Shown piece by piece: positions 7,794 to 17,140 of a stretch of DNA of 64,000 nt. Position 1 is the first letter of the stretch. Every line of letters begins with the position of its first letter. The translations under genes were made by a program, and so were the position numbers. Source of the DNA: Actinocatenispora sera (lineage in GTDB: Bacteria > Actinomycetota > Actinomycetes > Mycobacteriales > Micromonosporaceae); the NCBI RefSeq assembly GCF_018324685.1, contig NZ_AP023354.1, forward strand, positions 3,968,001 through 4,032,000, read 5' to 3'. The notes beneath the pieces were generated by a model, which had not been told where the DNA came from, did not search any database, and saw only the letters and a program-made list of their open reading frames with translations.

Positions 7794-8558
7794 ATGCCGT
7801 CCCGGGTGGTGTCGCTGGTCCCGTCGTTGACCGAATCGGTCGCGCTGACGGCGCCGGAGCTGTTGGTCGGCGCCACCGACTGGTGCACCGAGCCGGCCTG
7901 GCTGGACGTGCCGCGGGTGGGCGGCAGCAAGTACCCCCGGGTCGACGACGTGGTCGCGCTGGCACCGGATCTGGTGCTGGCCAACGAGGAGGAGAACCGG
8001 CTGGCCGACGTCGAGGCGCTGCGCGCCGCCGGCATCGAGGTCTGGATCTGCTTCCCGCGCACCGTCGAGAGTGCATTGTCCACACTGGACGAGTTGGTGA
8101 CGGTACTGGGCGTGCCACGGCCGGCCTGGCTGGACGCGGCGGAGCGCGCCTGGGCCGCGCTGCCACCCGCCACCGCCGCCGGGCGCCATTCAGCGGCATG
8201 CTCCGGCGGCGCCGTGCCCCGGCGCGCACTGGTACCGGTGTGGCGGCGGCCGTGGATCTGGCTGGGCACCGACACATTCGCCGCCGACGTGTTGCGCTGC
8301 CTCGGTGTCACGGTGCCGCAGCTCGGTGCGGACCCGGCGCAGCGGTACCCGCGGCTCGACGTGCCGGCGGCGATCGAGCAGGCCGAGCCGGATCTGGTGG
8401 TACTGCCGGACGAGCCGTACCGGTTCACCGCCACGGACGGCCCCGAGGCGTTCGACGGTCTGCCGACGGCGCTGGTCTCCGGCCGCCACCTCACCTGGTA
8501 CGGCCCGTCTCTCGCCGAGGCGCCCCGGCACCTGTCGGCCGCCCTGCCGCCCGCCTGA
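7794..8558 (+). CDS. BtuF-like helical backbone receptor, cytoplasmic form
   Basis: A 254-residue protein of the ABC-type cobalamin/Fe3+-siderophore binding family. It shows VVSLVPSLTESVALT at the N-terminus, GATDWCTEPAW, then VDDVVALAPDLVLANEEENR, and a C-terminal lobe with LDVPAAIEQAEPDLVVLPDEPYRF. It has no signal peptide or lipobox, and no transporter genes are adjacent. It is therefore probably one of the actinobacterial intracellular members of this fold, with unknown ligand, rather than an importer component. It starts 5 bp after the F420-oxidoreductase-like gene and is probably co-transcribed. Confidence 0.75.
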   Translation: MPSRVVSLVPSLTESVALTAPELLVGATDWCTEPAWLDVPRVGGSKYPRVDDVVALAPDLVLANEEENRLADVEALRAAGIEVWICFPRTVESALSTLDELVTVLGVPRPAWLDAAERAWAALPPATAAGRHSAACSGGAVPRRALVPVWRRPWIWLGTDTFAADVLRCLGVTVPQLGADPAQRYPRLDVPAAIEQAEPDLVVLPDEPYRFTATDGPEAFDGLPTALVSGRHLTWYGPSLAEAPRHLSAALPPA

Positions 8559-8561
8559 CGC

Positions 8562-8915
8562 TCAGGTCAGGGCGGTGACGAACCGTCGCAGGTCGCCGAC
8601 CAGTACGCCGGTGGCCTCGTGCGCGGCGTAGTGGCCGCGGGCGTCGTGCGGGCCGCCGGCCGGGATCTCAGGGTCGTGGGAGTTCCAGCAGACGATGTTG
8701 GCGTGGTCGCGCTCGGCGAACCGGCGGATCGACTGGCAGTCACCGGCGAACCTCGCCAGCCCGGGCGGCACGGTCGTCGGGCCGCCCGGCGGCGCCGTCG
8801 CGGAGTGCGCCTCCTCGTGGGAGAACCGGATCGCCGAGCCCGCGGTACCGGTGAGCCAGTGGATCGCCACGTTGGCGATGACGAGGTCGGCTGCTGGCTG
8901 TGCAGCAGGTTGAAC
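8562..8915 (-). pseudogene. C-terminal remnant of an epoxide hydrolase-like gene
   Basis: Read leftward, the frame encodes DLVIANVAIHWLTGTAGSA...IRFS, then PTTVPPGLARF, RRFAERDHANIV and a GGPHDARGHYAAHEATGVLVGDLRRFV end. This order is typical of the last about 100 residues of EPHX-type epoxide hydrolases (alpha/beta hydrolases), including the GHYAAHE catalytic His region. The N-terminal two thirds, with the nucleophile Asp, are absent: upstream sequence is only the panB terminator. The fragment is presumed non-functional. A short reading frame from about 8870 could still be translated. Confidence 0.6.
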
Positions 8916-8938
8916 GACACCCGAAGGCGCCGTACGCA

Positions 8939-8972
8939 GGTGGGCCCGGCCGCGGTTGCGATCGGGCCCACC
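8939..8972 (-). terminator. panB terminator
   Basis: A perfect 10-bp stem (8939-8948 with 8963-8972) with a 14-nt loop begins 18 bp after the panB stop. Confidence 0.7.
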
Positions 8973-8990
8973 CTCAGCGCGCTCGGTGGG

Positions 8991-9836
8991 TCAGAAGGTG
9001 TGCTCCTCGGCCGGGAACGTCCCGGCGGTGACGTCGGCGGCGTAGGCCCTCGCCGCGTCGGCCAGCACGTCGTGCAGGTTCGCGTACTGCTTGACGAAGC
9101 GCGGCGTGCGCCCGGCCCGCAGGCCGGCCATGTCCTGCCACACCATCACCTGCGCGTCGCACTCGGGTCCGGCGCCGATGCCGATGGTCGGGATCGCCAG
9201 TTCGTGCGTGATCCGCTTGGCCACCTGGCCGGGCACCATCTCCAGTACCACCGCGAAGGCGCCCGCCTCGCACACCGCGCGGGCGTCGGCGACCACCGCG
9301 TCGGCCGCCTCGCCGCGCCCCTGCACCCGGTACCCGCCGAGCAGGTGTTCGGACTGCGGGGTGAAGCCGATGTGCCCCATCACCGGGATGCCGGCATGGG
9401 TCAGCGCCTCGATCTGCGGCTTCATCCGGACGCCGCCCTCCAGCTTGACCGCCTGCGCGCCGCCCTCCTTCATCAGCCGTACCGCCGAGGCGAGCGCCTG
9501 CTGCGGCGACGCCTCGTAGCTGCCGAACGGCAGGTCGGCCACCACCAGCGTCCGGGTCGTCGACCGGGTCACCGCCGCCACCAGTGGCAACAGTTCGTCC
9601 AGGCTGACCCGTACGGTGGTGTCGTAGCCGTACACGTTGTTCGCCGCGGAGTCGCCGACGAGCAGCACCGGGATGCCCACCTCGTCGAAGATCCGCGCCG
9701 CGTACTGGTCGTACGCGGTGAGCATCGGCCACCGCTCGCCGCGCTCCTTGGCCTCGCGCAGGTGCGCGACGCGTACCCGCTTGATGCCGGGCCCGCCGTA
9801 CAGGCTCGGTGTCCCGTCGGCGCTCTTGTCCGTCAT
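8991..9836 (-). CDS. panB: 3-methyl-2-oxobutanoate hydroxymethyltransferase
   Basis: This enzyme transfers a hydroxymethyl group from methylene-THF to alpha-ketoisovalerate to make ketopantoate, the first committed step of pantothenate and CoA synthesis. The 281-residue product shows [30 protein letters not shown] (metal-binding Asp), [15 protein letters not shown] and AVVLEMVP with the catalytic Glu. The ATG at 9836 is preceded by GAGGAGGGAG. It is transcribed in the same direction as nadE but 163 bp separate them. Confidence 0.95.
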   Translation of the reverse strand: MTDKSADGTPSLYGGPGIKRVRVAHLREAKERGERWPMLTAYDQYAARIFDEVGIPVLLVGDSAANNVYGYDTTVRVSLDELLPLVAAVTRSTTRTLVVADLPFGSYEASPQQALASAVRLMKEGGAQAVKLEGGVRMKPQIEALTHAGIPVMGHIGFTPQSEHLLGGYRVQGRGEAADAVVADARAVCEAGAFAVVLEMVPGQVAKRITHELAIPTIGIGAGPECDAQVMVWQDMAGLRAGRTPRFVKQYANLHDVLADAARAYAADVTAGTFPAEEHTF

Positions 9837-9999
9837 GACGTGCGTTCTCCCTCCTCAAGGCCCGTTCGGGTCCCTGGGTACGGAAGCCGCCATCGACGGT
9901 GTGCCCGCCGACGCTGGCGTGCTCCCGCAGGGATCTTCACATCCGAGTGTCGCATCGCGGCAGACCCCGGTTGACAAATTCACACCGGAGTCCGCCGGC

Positions 10000-11748
10000 T
10001 CACGCCTCCCGGTAGCGGTTGGTGATGGGCAGCCGGCGGTCCCGGCCGAACGCCTTCGGGCTGATCTTGGGGCCGGGTGCGGACTGGCGCCGCTTGTACT
10101 CGGCCCGGTCGACCATGCCGATGACCCGGTCGACCACCGCCGCGTCGTGCCCGCCGGCGATCAGGTCGGCGCGGCTCGCGTCCCCGTCGACGTAGCGGGC
10201 GAGGATCGCGTCCAGCTCGTCGTACTCGGGCAGCGAGTCGGTGTCGAGCTGGCCGGGACGCAGCTCCGCCGACGGCGGCTTGCTGATCGAGTTCGCCGGG
10301 ATCGGTTCGGTGCGCCCGCGCCGCTTCGCGTCCGCGTTGCGCCACCGGGCGAGCTGCCACACCAGCGTCTTCGGCACGTCCTTGAGCGGGTTGAACCCGC
10401 CGACCGAGTCGCCGTACAGGGTGGAGTAGCCGACCGCGAGCTCGCTCTTGTTCCCGGTGGTCAGCACCAGGTGACCCTCCTGGTTGGACAGCGCCATCAG
10501 GATCACCCCGCGCACCCGGGCCTGCAGGTTCTCCACCGCCATCCCGGACAGCTCCAGGTTCGCCAGGAACGTGTCGACCATCGGCGCGATCGGCTGCACC
10601 CGGTAGTGCAGCCCGGTGCGCTCGGCCAGGTCCGCGGCGTCGGACTTCGAGTGCTCCGAGGAGTACTCGCTGGGCATCGACACGCCGTGCACGTTCTCGG
10701 CGCCGATCGCGTCGCACGCGATCGCGGCGACCACGGTCGAGTCGATACCGCCCGACAGCGCGATCACCACCGAGGAGAACCGCTGCTTGAGCACGTAGTC
10801 GCGCAGTCCGGTGACCAGCGCCGCCCACACCTCCTCCTCGTCGGCGATGCGGTCGGCGATCCCGTACCTGGCGCGCGGTGCCGGCGGCGTCGGCAGCTGC
10901 TCGGACAGCACCGTGTGCTCGATCGCCATCCCGGCGCCCTCGGCCGGCGGGGTACCGGTCGCCGCAGGCAGGTCCAGGTCGAGCACCATCAGCTCCTCGG
11001 CGAACTGGGCCGCCCGCGCGAGCGGCACCCCGTCGGCGCCGACCACGATCGAGTCGCCGTCGAACACCAGCTCGTCCTGGGCGCCGACCATGTTCACGTA
11101 CGCCAGCGTCGCGCCGGCCTCCGCCGCGCGCCGGGCGCACAGCTGCGCGCGCACGTCGTCCTTGTTCAGCTCGTACGGGGAGCCGTTGACGTTGACGACC
11201 AGCCCCGCGCCGGCGATCCGGGCCGCGGCGAACGGGCCACCGGCCTGCCACAGGTCCTCGCAGATCGTCAGCGCCACGTCGACGCCGCCGATGCGGACGA
11301 CCTGGAGGGTGTTGCCGGGCACGAAGTACCGGTCCTCGTCGAACACGCCGTAGTTGGGCAGGTGGTGCTTGAAGTAGCGGGTGACGACCCGGCCGCCGGA
11401 CAGCAGCGCCAGCGCGTTGCGCGGGCCGCGCGCCGGATCGGCCTCGGCGCTCATCCGGGACGGGCCGTCCGCGTCCAGGTAGCCGACCAGCACCGCGAGC
11501 CCGCCCAGGCCGTCGGTGTCGAGGTCGGCCGCGAGCGCCTCCAGCGCGGCCCGGCTGGAGCGCACGAAGGACTCCCGGAACACCAGGTCCTCCACCGGGT
11601 ACCCGGTGAGCATCATCTCGGGGAACGCAACGAGTTGGGCCCCCGCGTCCGCGGCCCGCCGGGTGGTGTCCCGAACGATCCGCGCGTTCCCGGTCAGGTC
11701 GCCCACGGTCGGATCCACCTGGGCAAGAGCAAGACGCAACGTCGGCAT
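10000..11748 (-). CDS. nadE: glutamine-dependent NAD+ synthetase
   Basis: This two-domain enzyme amidates nicotinate adenine dinucleotide to NAD+ with glutamine as nitrogen donor. The 582-residue protein has an N-terminal nitrilase-type glutaminase (about 1-280). It includes FPEMMLTGYPVEDL with the Glu, KHHLPNYGVFDEDRYF with the Lys, and LTICEDLW with the nucleophile Cys near residue 160. The C-terminal synthetase has the ATP-pyrophosphatase loop SGGIDSTVVAAI near residue 330 and LTTGNKSELAVGYSTLYGD. The ATG at 11748 has an AGGATGGGGG leader; the open frame runs far upstream but only through antisense sequence. Confidence 0.95.
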   Translation of the reverse strand: MPTLRLALAQVDPTVGDLTGNARIVRDTTRRAADAGAQLVAFPEMMLTGYPVEDLVFRESFVRSSRAALEALAADLDTDGLGGLAVLVGYLDADGPSRMSAEADPARGPRNALALLSGGRVVTRYFKHHLPNYGVFDEDRYFVPGNTLQVVRIGGVDVALTICEDLWQAGGPFAAARIAGAGLVVNVNGSPYELNKDDVRAQLCARRAAEAGATLAYVNMVGAQDELVFDGDSIVVGADGVPLARAAQFAEELMVLDLDLPAATGTPPAEGAGMAIEHTVLSEQLPTPPAPRARYGIADRIADEEEVWAALVTGLRDYVLKQRFSSVVIALSGGIDSTVVAAIACDAIGAENVHGVSMPSEYSSEHSKSDAADLAERTGLHYRVQPIAPMVDTFLANLELSGMAVENLQARVRGVILMALSNQEGHLVLTTGNKSELAVGYSTLYGDSVGGFNPLKDVPKTLVWQLARWRNADAKRRGRTEPIPANSISKPPSAELRPGQLDTDSLPEYDELDAILARYVDGDASRADLIAGGHDAAVVDRVIGMVDRAEYKRRQSAPGPKISPKAFGRDRRLPITNRYREA

Positions 11749-11834
11749 GCCCCCATCCTCGCGCACCCGAACCGAACCGCCGATCGTCCCCCGGCCCGGC
11801 ACGCCGTGGAGTCGGTCACGCCCCGCCGGCGGGC

Positions 11835-12623
11835 TCAGAGCGTGCGGGTGGGCGACCAGGACAGGGCGGCCATGGTGGGGGACAGGTCGATCAGGTTCCC
11901 GGCGGTATCGCCGGTCAGCGGCAGGGTACGGATGCCGTCCGGGGTGTCCAGCGCGCCCAGCAGCGCGGCGGCCAGGTCCGAGCCGGCCAGCGCCGGCAGC
12001 GGCCGTCCGTCGGCGAACCGCAGCGGCGGGTGCGGGTCCGCCGCGGTGGCCCGGTCGCGTCGCAGCGCGGTCTGGGTGTTGGTGTAGTCGGTCTGCGCCA
12101 GCCCGACCTCCCAGGCCGGCCACACGTCGTCCGGCGTCGGCCAGGCCAGCCGCAGGATCGTCAGGTCGGTACCGGTGGCTGTCGCGGCGGCCCGGACCGC
12201 CTGCTCGCCGAGCCGCTTCGTCAGCCCGTACGGGTCGGTCGCGTCCGGTTCGTCGTCGGCGTGCAGCTGCCGGCTGCCCAGCGCGGCGAACACCGACAGG
12301 CTGGACACGAACACCACGTGCCGCACGTCCGCCTTCGCCGCCGCGAGCACCGTCAGGTACGCCGACTTGACGTGCACGTCGAACGCGGTGCGCGGGTCGA
12401 CCCGGTCGTCCGGCGTGGTCGGCGCCATCGCCATGTGGATCACCGCGTCCATCCCGGCGCAGGCGCGCGCCAGGTCGGTCGGGTCGGTGGCGTCGCCCTG
12501 CCGGTACTCGCAGTCGGCGGCCGGCGGGTGCAGGTCGAGCACCCGGACCTGGTGACGCTCCGTCAGGCCGGGCAGGACCATGCGGCCGACATACCCCGCG
12601 CCGCCGATGACCAGCAGCCGCAT
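11835..12623 (-). CDS. NAD-dependent epimerase/dehydratase family protein
   Basis: A 262-residue short-chain dehydrogenase of the extended type. It has the MRLLVIGGAGYVGRMVLPGL nucleotide-binding motif, a GDATDPTDLARACAGMDAVIHMA segment, a SSLSVF strand and a YGLTKRLGE catalytic Tyr/Lys pair (YxxxK at YGLTK). The substrate cannot be told; sugar-nucleotide or steroid-like substrates are both possible. The ATG at 12623 has GGAGGAGCGC in front. It is divergent from glnA2 and lies 86 bp upstream of nadE. Confidence 0.82.
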   Translation of the reverse strand: MRLLVIGGAGYVGRMVLPGLTERHQVRVLDLHPPAADCEYRQGDATDPTDLARACAGMDAVIHMAMAPTTPDDRVDPRTAFDVHVKSAYLTVLAAAKADVRHVVFVSSLSVFAALGSRQLHADDEPDATDPYGLTKRLGEQAVRAAATATGTDLTILRLAWPTPDDVWPAWEVGLAQTDYTNTQTALRRDRATAADPHPPLRFADGRPLPALAGSDLAAALLGALDTPDGIRTLPLTGDTAGNLIDLSPTMAALSWSPTRTL

Positions 12624-12740
12624 GCGCTCCTCCAGGAGATGCTCGAACCCACCGGTGACCGCCGGTACCGACAGATTGTCACACCGCCGAATTCGCGTGC
12701 CGAGTGCCCACCGAGCGGTACGGCGAGGCACACTTCCCAC

Positions 12741-14093
12741 ATGGATCGTCAGCAGGAGTTCGTGTTGCGCACCCTGGAGGAGCGCGACATCCGGTTCCTC
12801 CGCCTGTGGTTCACCGACGTGCTCGGCACGCTCAAGAGCGTGTCGGTGGCGCCGGCCGAGCTGGAGGCCGCGTTCGAGGAGGGCATCGGGTTCGACGGTT
12901 CGGCGATCGAGGGGTTCGCTCGGGTGCACGAGTCGGACATGGTCGCCGTGCCCGATCCGGGGACGTTCCAGGTGTTTCCGTTCGAGGGTGGGGCCTCGGG
13001 CGAGTCGGCGCGGATGTTCTGCGACATCGCCATGCCGGACGGATCGCCCGCCTGGGCCGATCCCCGGCACGTGCTGCGCCGCACGCTGGCGAAGGCCGCC
13101 GAGCGCGGCTTCACCTTCTACACCCACCCGGAGATCGAGTTCTTCCTGCTGGAGGACCTGCCGGCGGACGGCAGCGAGCCGCGGCCGGTCGACAGCGGCG
13201 GCTACTTCGACAACACCACCCACCCGGTCGCCCGGGACTTCCGCCGGCAGACCGTGCTCGCGCTGGAGCGCATCGGCATCTCGGTGGAGTTCAGCCACCA
13301 CGAGGTGGCGCCCGGCCAGCAGGAGATCGACCTGCGGTACGCGGACGCGCTGACCACCGCCGACAACGTGATGACGTTCCGGCACGTGGTCAAGGAGGTG
13401 GCGCTGTCGCAGGGGGTGCGCGCCACGTTCATGCCCAAGCCGTTCACCCACCAGCCGGGCAGCGGCATGCACACCCACCTGTCGCTGTTCGAGGGTGAGC
13501 GCAACGCGTTCCACGACCCGACCGACCCGATGAAGCTGTCGCCGGTGGCGCGCTCGTTCATCGCCGGGCTGCTGCGGCACGCCCGGGAGTACACGGCGAT
13601 CACCAACCAGTGGGTCAACTCGTACAAGCGGCTGTTCCCCGAACCGATGGCGGACAACATCAACGAGGTCCCGGCGTTCGTCTCCTGGGGGCACCTGAAC
13701 CGGTCGGCGCTGGTGCGGGTTCCCGCGTACGGCAAGCCGAACTCCGCGCGGGTGGAGATCCGCTCGATGGACACCGCCTGCAACCCGTACCTGGCGTACG
13801 CGGTGCTGCTCGCCGCCGGCATGAAGGGCATCGAGGAGAAGTACGACCTGCCGCCCGGTGCCGAGGACGACGTGTGGGCGCTGTCCGACGCCGAGCGCCG
13901 CGCGCTGGGCTTCGAGCCGCTGCCGCAGGACCTGGCCGAGGCGCTGGACGTGATGGCCGGCAGCGACTTCGTCGCCGAGACGCTCGGCGAGAGCGTCTTC
14001 GACTTCTTCCTGAAGAACAAGCGCGCCGAGTGGGAGGCCTACGCCCGCCGGGTCACCCCGTACGAGCGCCGCCGCTACCTCAACATCTTCTGA
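12741..14093 (+). CDS. glnA2: GlnA2-type glutamine synthetase (gamma-glutamylpolyamine synthetase-like)
   Basis: A 450-residue protein of the GS-I fold: FDGSAIEGFARVHESDM, HPEIEFFLLE, GVRATFMPKPFTHQPGSGMH and NSARVEIRSMD with active-site residues. The N-terminus (MDRQQEFVLRTLEERDIRFLRLWFTDVLG) is typical of actinobacterial GlnA2. That subgroup is known in Streptomyces to glutamylate polyamines rather than ammonia. The adenylylation loop of GlnA1 is not clearly present, so control by the nearby GlnE is doubtful. It lies between nadE and glnE as in other actinomycetes. The ATG at 12741 is chosen by homology; the SD is weak. Confidence 0.85.
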   Translation: MDRQQEFVLRTLEERDIRFLRLWFTDVLGTLKSVSVAPAELEAAFEEGIGFDGSAIEGFARVHESDMVAVPDPGTFQVFPFEGGASGESARMFCDIAMPDGSPAWADPRHVLRRTLAKAAERGFTFYTHPEIEFFLLEDLPADGSEPRPVDSGGYFDNTTHPVARDFRRQTVLALERIGISVEFSHHEVAPGQQEIDLRYADALTTADNVMTFRHVVKEVALSQGVRATFMPKPFTHQPGSGMHTHLSLFEGERNAFHDPTDPMKLSPVARSFIAGLLRHAREYTAITNQWVNSYKRLFPEPMADNINEVPAFVSWGHLNRSALVRVPAYGKPNSARVEIRSMDTACNPYLAYAVLLAAGMKGIEEKYDLPPGAEDDVWALSDAERRALGFEPLPQDLAEALDVMAGSDFVAETLGESVFDFFLKNKRAEWEAYARRVTPYERRRYLNIF

Positions 14094-14254
14094 GCCCGGC
14101 GCCGTGGCGCGGATGATCACGGAGAGTGACGGAGGGTGACGGACCGGTGGTGGTCGGTCGGCCGTCGCGCGCCGTCGAACCGGCGGTGAACACCGAACGG
14201 TAAACGTCGGCGGGTGGGGTGCCGGGACGTGCATGCGTTCGCTACGGTTTCGGC

Positions 14255-14947
14255 ATGTATCCCGACGGTTCAGCCGGCGATCCGGCGAACGCGCAGCCGC
14301 AGTACAACCCGACCGCGCCGACGCCGGCACCTGCCCCGCCGGCGCTGCCCGGCCACCCCCAGTCCGGCCAGCCTGCCTACCCGCAGTCCGCCCCGCCTGC
14401 CTACCCGCAGTCGGCGCCCCCGGCGTACCCGCAGACGCCCGCCTACCCGCGGTCCTCGCCGCCGGCGGTCGTGCCGCAGTCCGGGCCGCCCGGATACCAG
14501 CCGGCGGTGGCGCCGCAGCCGACCAGCGACCTGGTCCCGGTCACCGACCCGGCCGCGTCCTACGGCAGCGACGGCACCGCGCCGTACGGGTCGGAGCAGA
14601 CCCTGGTGCAGATCGGCCAGATCACCGTCACCGCGACGACCGTGCACACGCCGAACGGGTCGTTCCCGCTGCGCGGCTCGCAGTGGGTGGTCAACGACCA
14701 CGTGTACACCACCCAGAAGATCGCCACCTGGGCCATCGTCTGCGCGATCGTGGGGTTCTTCTGCCTCACCGTGTTCAGCCTGCTGTTCCTGCTGTTCAAG
14801 GAGACCAAGCACAGCGGCTTCATGGAGGTCGCGGTGTCCGGCGCGAACGGCTCCGGGTTCGTCACCCAGGTCCCGATCAGCAGCCAGGCCGGCTCCGCGC
14901 AGGTGCACCAGCAGGTCAACTACGCCCGCTCGCTCGCGATGCGCTGA
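14255..14947 (+). CDS. proline-rich single-pass membrane protein
   Basis: A 230-residue protein. Residues 1-105 are a disordered Pro/Ala/Gln/Tyr-rich tail with repeated YPQSAPPA units. A small beta domain follows (VQIGQITVTATTVHTPNGSFPLRGSQWVVND). One hydrophobic helix follows at WAIVCAIVGFFCLTVFSLLF, then a C-terminal domain with FMEVAVSGANGSG. The fold is common in actinomycete cell-envelope proteins, but the function is unknown. The ATG at 14255 is used; an in-frame start at 14219 is possible. Confidence 0.7.
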   Translation: MYPDGSAGDPANAQPQYNPTAPTPAPAPPALPGHPQSGQPAYPQSAPPAYPQSAPPAYPQTPAYPRSSPPAVVPQSGPPGYQPAVAPQPTSDLVPVTDPAASYGSDGTAPYGSEQTLVQIGQITVTATTVHTPNGSFPLRGSQWVVNDHVYTTQKIATWAIVCAIVGFFCLTVFSLLFLLFKETKHSGFMEVAVSGANGSGFVTQVPISSQAGSAQVHQQVNYARSLAMR

Positions 14948-15026
14948 TCGCGGCGGGTGGTTATCGCGTTGCGGAAGGGTCCGCGCGGCAGGGTACGCTG
15001 CGCGGACACGTGATGGGGGAGTCGGC

Positions 15027-15170
15027 ATGAGGCGGACGGCCGGGTCGGTGGCGCTGCGGCGCCCGCTGCCGGCTGCGCCGCGACCGACCAGCCTGCGACC
15101 GACCAGCCTGCGATCGACGGGCCCGCGGCGGGCCGACCGGCGACCTCGCCGGCCGGTCGGCGTGGCCTGA
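15027..15170 (+). CDS. possible Arg/Pro-rich leader peptide (47 codons)
   Basis: The ATG follows GGGGGAG. The frame encodes a short peptide rich in Arg and Pro, including RRPLPAAPRP and RRPRRPVGVA. The stop lies 154 bp before proS. A proline-containing leader before prolyl-tRNA synthetase could act in attenuation, but no conserved family is recognised and the ORF may be chance. Confidence 0.25.
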   Translation: MRRTAGSVALRRPLPAAPRPTSLRPTSLRSTGPRRADRRPRRPVGVA

Positions 15171-15270
15171 CAGGCGTCCCGCCCCGGCTCCCGGCCCGGC
15201 CGTACGGCCCGGCGCCAGCCCTGGCACGAGCCCGTTGCGGCCGTGACCGACCGGCGACTCGTTCGTCCAC

Positions 15271-15295
15271 CGCGGATCCGACTGACGGATCCGCG
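15271..15295 (+). promoter_or_regulatory. hairpin upstream of proS
   Basis: A perfect 10-bp stem (CGCGGATCCG at 15271-15280 with CGGATCCGCG at 15286-15295) has a 5-nt loop. It sits 29 bp before the proS ATG. It could be an attenuator or a 5'-UTR stabilising hairpin. Confidence 0.5.
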
Positions 15296-15324
15296 CCCGG
15301 TCACGTTGCCAGGGAGTACCCACG

Positions 15325-17085
15325 ATGAAGATGTCCGGACTGTTCGGCGCGACTCTGCACACCGCGCCGGGCAGCAGCGAGTCGGCGGGGCATCGGCAGA
15401 TGCTGCGCGCCGGGATGGTGCGACAACTGGCGCAGGGGATCTTCTCCTACCTGCCGCTCGGCTGGCGCAGCGTCCGCAAGATCGAACGGATCCTGCGCGA
15501 GGAGATGGCCGCGGTCGGCGGCCAGGAACTGTCCATGCCGGTCGCCCAGCCGGCCGAGCTGTGGCAGGCCTCCGGCCGGTACGACACGGTCGGCGCGGAG
15601 CTGGCCCGGTTCGCCGATCGGCGTGGCCGCGGCATGGTGCTCGCGATGACGCACGAGGAGGCGGTGACCGAGCTGGCCCGTACCGAGGTCGGCTCGTACC
15701 GGGATCTGCCGCGGATGGTCTTCCAGCTGCAGACGAAGTTCCGGGACGACGCGCGGCCGCGGGCCGGGCTGATCCGGGTCCGCGAGTTCGTGATGAAGGA
15801 CGCGTACAGCCTGGACCGCGACGCCGCGGGGCTGGCCCGGCAGTACGCCAACCAGTACCGCGCCTACTTTCGGGTGTTCGGCCGGTGCGGGGTGCCGGCG
15901 CTCGCGGTGGCCTCCGAGGTCGGGATGATGGGCGGCGAGCTGGCGCACGAGTTCATGTACCCGACGCCGATCGGCGAGGACACCCTGCTGCTCTGCGACG
16001 CCTGCGGCTACCGGGCCAACCGGCAGGTCGCGACGTTCGCCAAGCCGACCCCGCCGGCCGAGGCGCCGCGGCCGATGCGGCGCGTCGCCACGCCGAACGC
16101 GGCGACCGTCGCCGAGCTCGCCGCGGCGGCCGGGGTGGGCCCGGACCGGATCGCCAAGGCGGTGTTCGTCCAGGCCGACCTCGGCGCGACCGAGGAGCCG
16201 GTGATCGGGGTGGTCCGCGGCGACATGGACCTCAACGAGGCCAAGCTCGCCGCCGCGCTGGGCGCCGCCGACCTGCGGCCGATGACCACCGACGAGATCA
16301 CCGCGATCGGCGCGGTCGCCGGCTACGGCTCGCCGGTCGGCCTCACCGGCGTCCGGGTGGTGGTCGACGAGCTCGTGGCGGCGACGCCGAACCTGCTCGC
16401 CGGCGCCAACCTCGACGGGTACCACCTGCGCGACGTCAACGTGGGCCGCGACTTCACCCCGGAGACGGTGCGCGACATCGTCGCGGCGCGTGCCGGTGAC
16501 GGCTGCCCGCGGTGCGGTGCCGCGCTGCGTACCACCCGCGGCGTCGAGGTCGGGCAGATCTTCAAGCTCGGCGACCGGTACTCTGCGGCGCTCGGCGCCA
16601 CGTTCACCGACGCCGACGGGGTGCGCCGGCCGGTGCAGATGGGCTGTTACGGCATCGGGGTGGGGCGGCTGCTCGGTTGCGCCGCGGAGGCGCACCACGA
16701 CGAGCGCGGACTGACGCTGCCGATCACGATCGCGCCGTACCAGGTGCACCTGTGCCAGCTCGGTGACGTGGCCGCGGCGGCCGCGCAGACCCTGTACGAG
16801 CGGCTGGGCGCGGCGGGGGTCGAGGTGCTGTACGACGACCGCGGGCAGCGGGCCGGCAGCCAGTTCGCCGACGCGGACCTGATCGGCGCGCCGCTGCGGG
16901 CCACGATCGGCGCGCGGTCGCTGGAACGCGGCGAGGTCGAGCTGCGCGACCGGGCGACCGGCGGGTCCTGGCCGGTACCGCTGGCCACCGCGGCCGGTGC
17001 GATCGGTGCCGCGGTCGCGGACCGGTTGGCGCAGGCCAACGCGGTAGGGCCGGTCGACCTGCCGCCGGAGCTGGCCACCGGGTGA
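15325..17085 (+). CDS. proS: prolyl-tRNA synthetase
   Basis: A 586-residue class II synthetase of the bacterial type that charges tRNA-Pro. Motif 1 is at QGIFSYLPLGWRSVRKIERI. Motif 2 is at KFRDDARPRAGLIRVREFVMKDAYS (about residues 138-162), and motif 3 is at MGCYGIGVGRLLGCAAEAH. Between motifs 2 and 3 the insertion domain (about residues 225-400) matches the YbaK-like editing domain. The C-terminal anticodon-binding domain has GVEVLYDDRGQRAGSQFADADLIG. The ATG at 15325 follows AGGGAG. Confidence 0.95.
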   Translation: MKMSGLFGATLHTAPGSSESAGHRQMLRAGMVRQLAQGIFSYLPLGWRSVRKIERILREEMAAVGGQELSMPVAQPAELWQASGRYDTVGAELARFADRRGRGMVLAMTHEEAVTELARTEVGSYRDLPRMVFQLQTKFRDDARPRAGLIRVREFVMKDAYSLDRDAAGLARQYANQYRAYFRVFGRCGVPALAVASEVGMMGGELAHEFMYPTPIGEDTLLLCDACGYRANRQVATFAKPTPPAEAPRPMRRVATPNAATVAELAAAAGVGPDRIAKAVFVQADLGATEEPVIGVVRGDMDLNEAKLAAALGAADLRPMTTDEITAIGAVAGYGSPVGLTGVRVVVDELVAATPNLLAGANLDGYHLRDVNVGRDFTPETVRDIVAARAGDGCPRCGAALRTTRGVEVGQIFKLGDRYSAALGATFTDADGVRRPVQMGCYGIGVGRLLGCAAEAHHDERGLTLPITIAPYQVHLCQLGDVAAAAAQTLYERLGAAGVEVLYDDRGQRAGSQFADADLIGAPLRATIGARSLERGEVELRDRATGGSWPVPLATAAGAIGAAVADRLAQANAVGPVDLPPELATG

Positions 17086-17108
17086 CCGGCCGGTAACCGA
17101 CCGGCCGG
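17086..17108 (+). terminator. proS terminator
   Basis: A 9-bp stem (17086-17094 with 17100-17108) and a 5-nt loop directly follow the proS stop codon. Confidence 0.6.
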
Positions 17109-17140
17109 GCGGTGCGGCGGTCGGATCGGCCGCTGCGCCG

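Larger units (their letters stand above)
14948..15324. other. leader region of proS
   Basis: This 377-bp gap contains an 8-bp inverted repeat (GTCCGCGC/GCGCGGAC, about 14980-15007), a possible 47-codon ORF (15027-15170), two copies of GCGACCGACCAGCCT near 15080-15110 and a 10-bp hairpin (15271-15295). I see no T-box or tRNA. Confidence 0.5.

Noticed and set aside
14948-15324. T-box riboswitch before proS
   Set aside because: No T-box consensus, specifier loop or antiterminator can be recognised.
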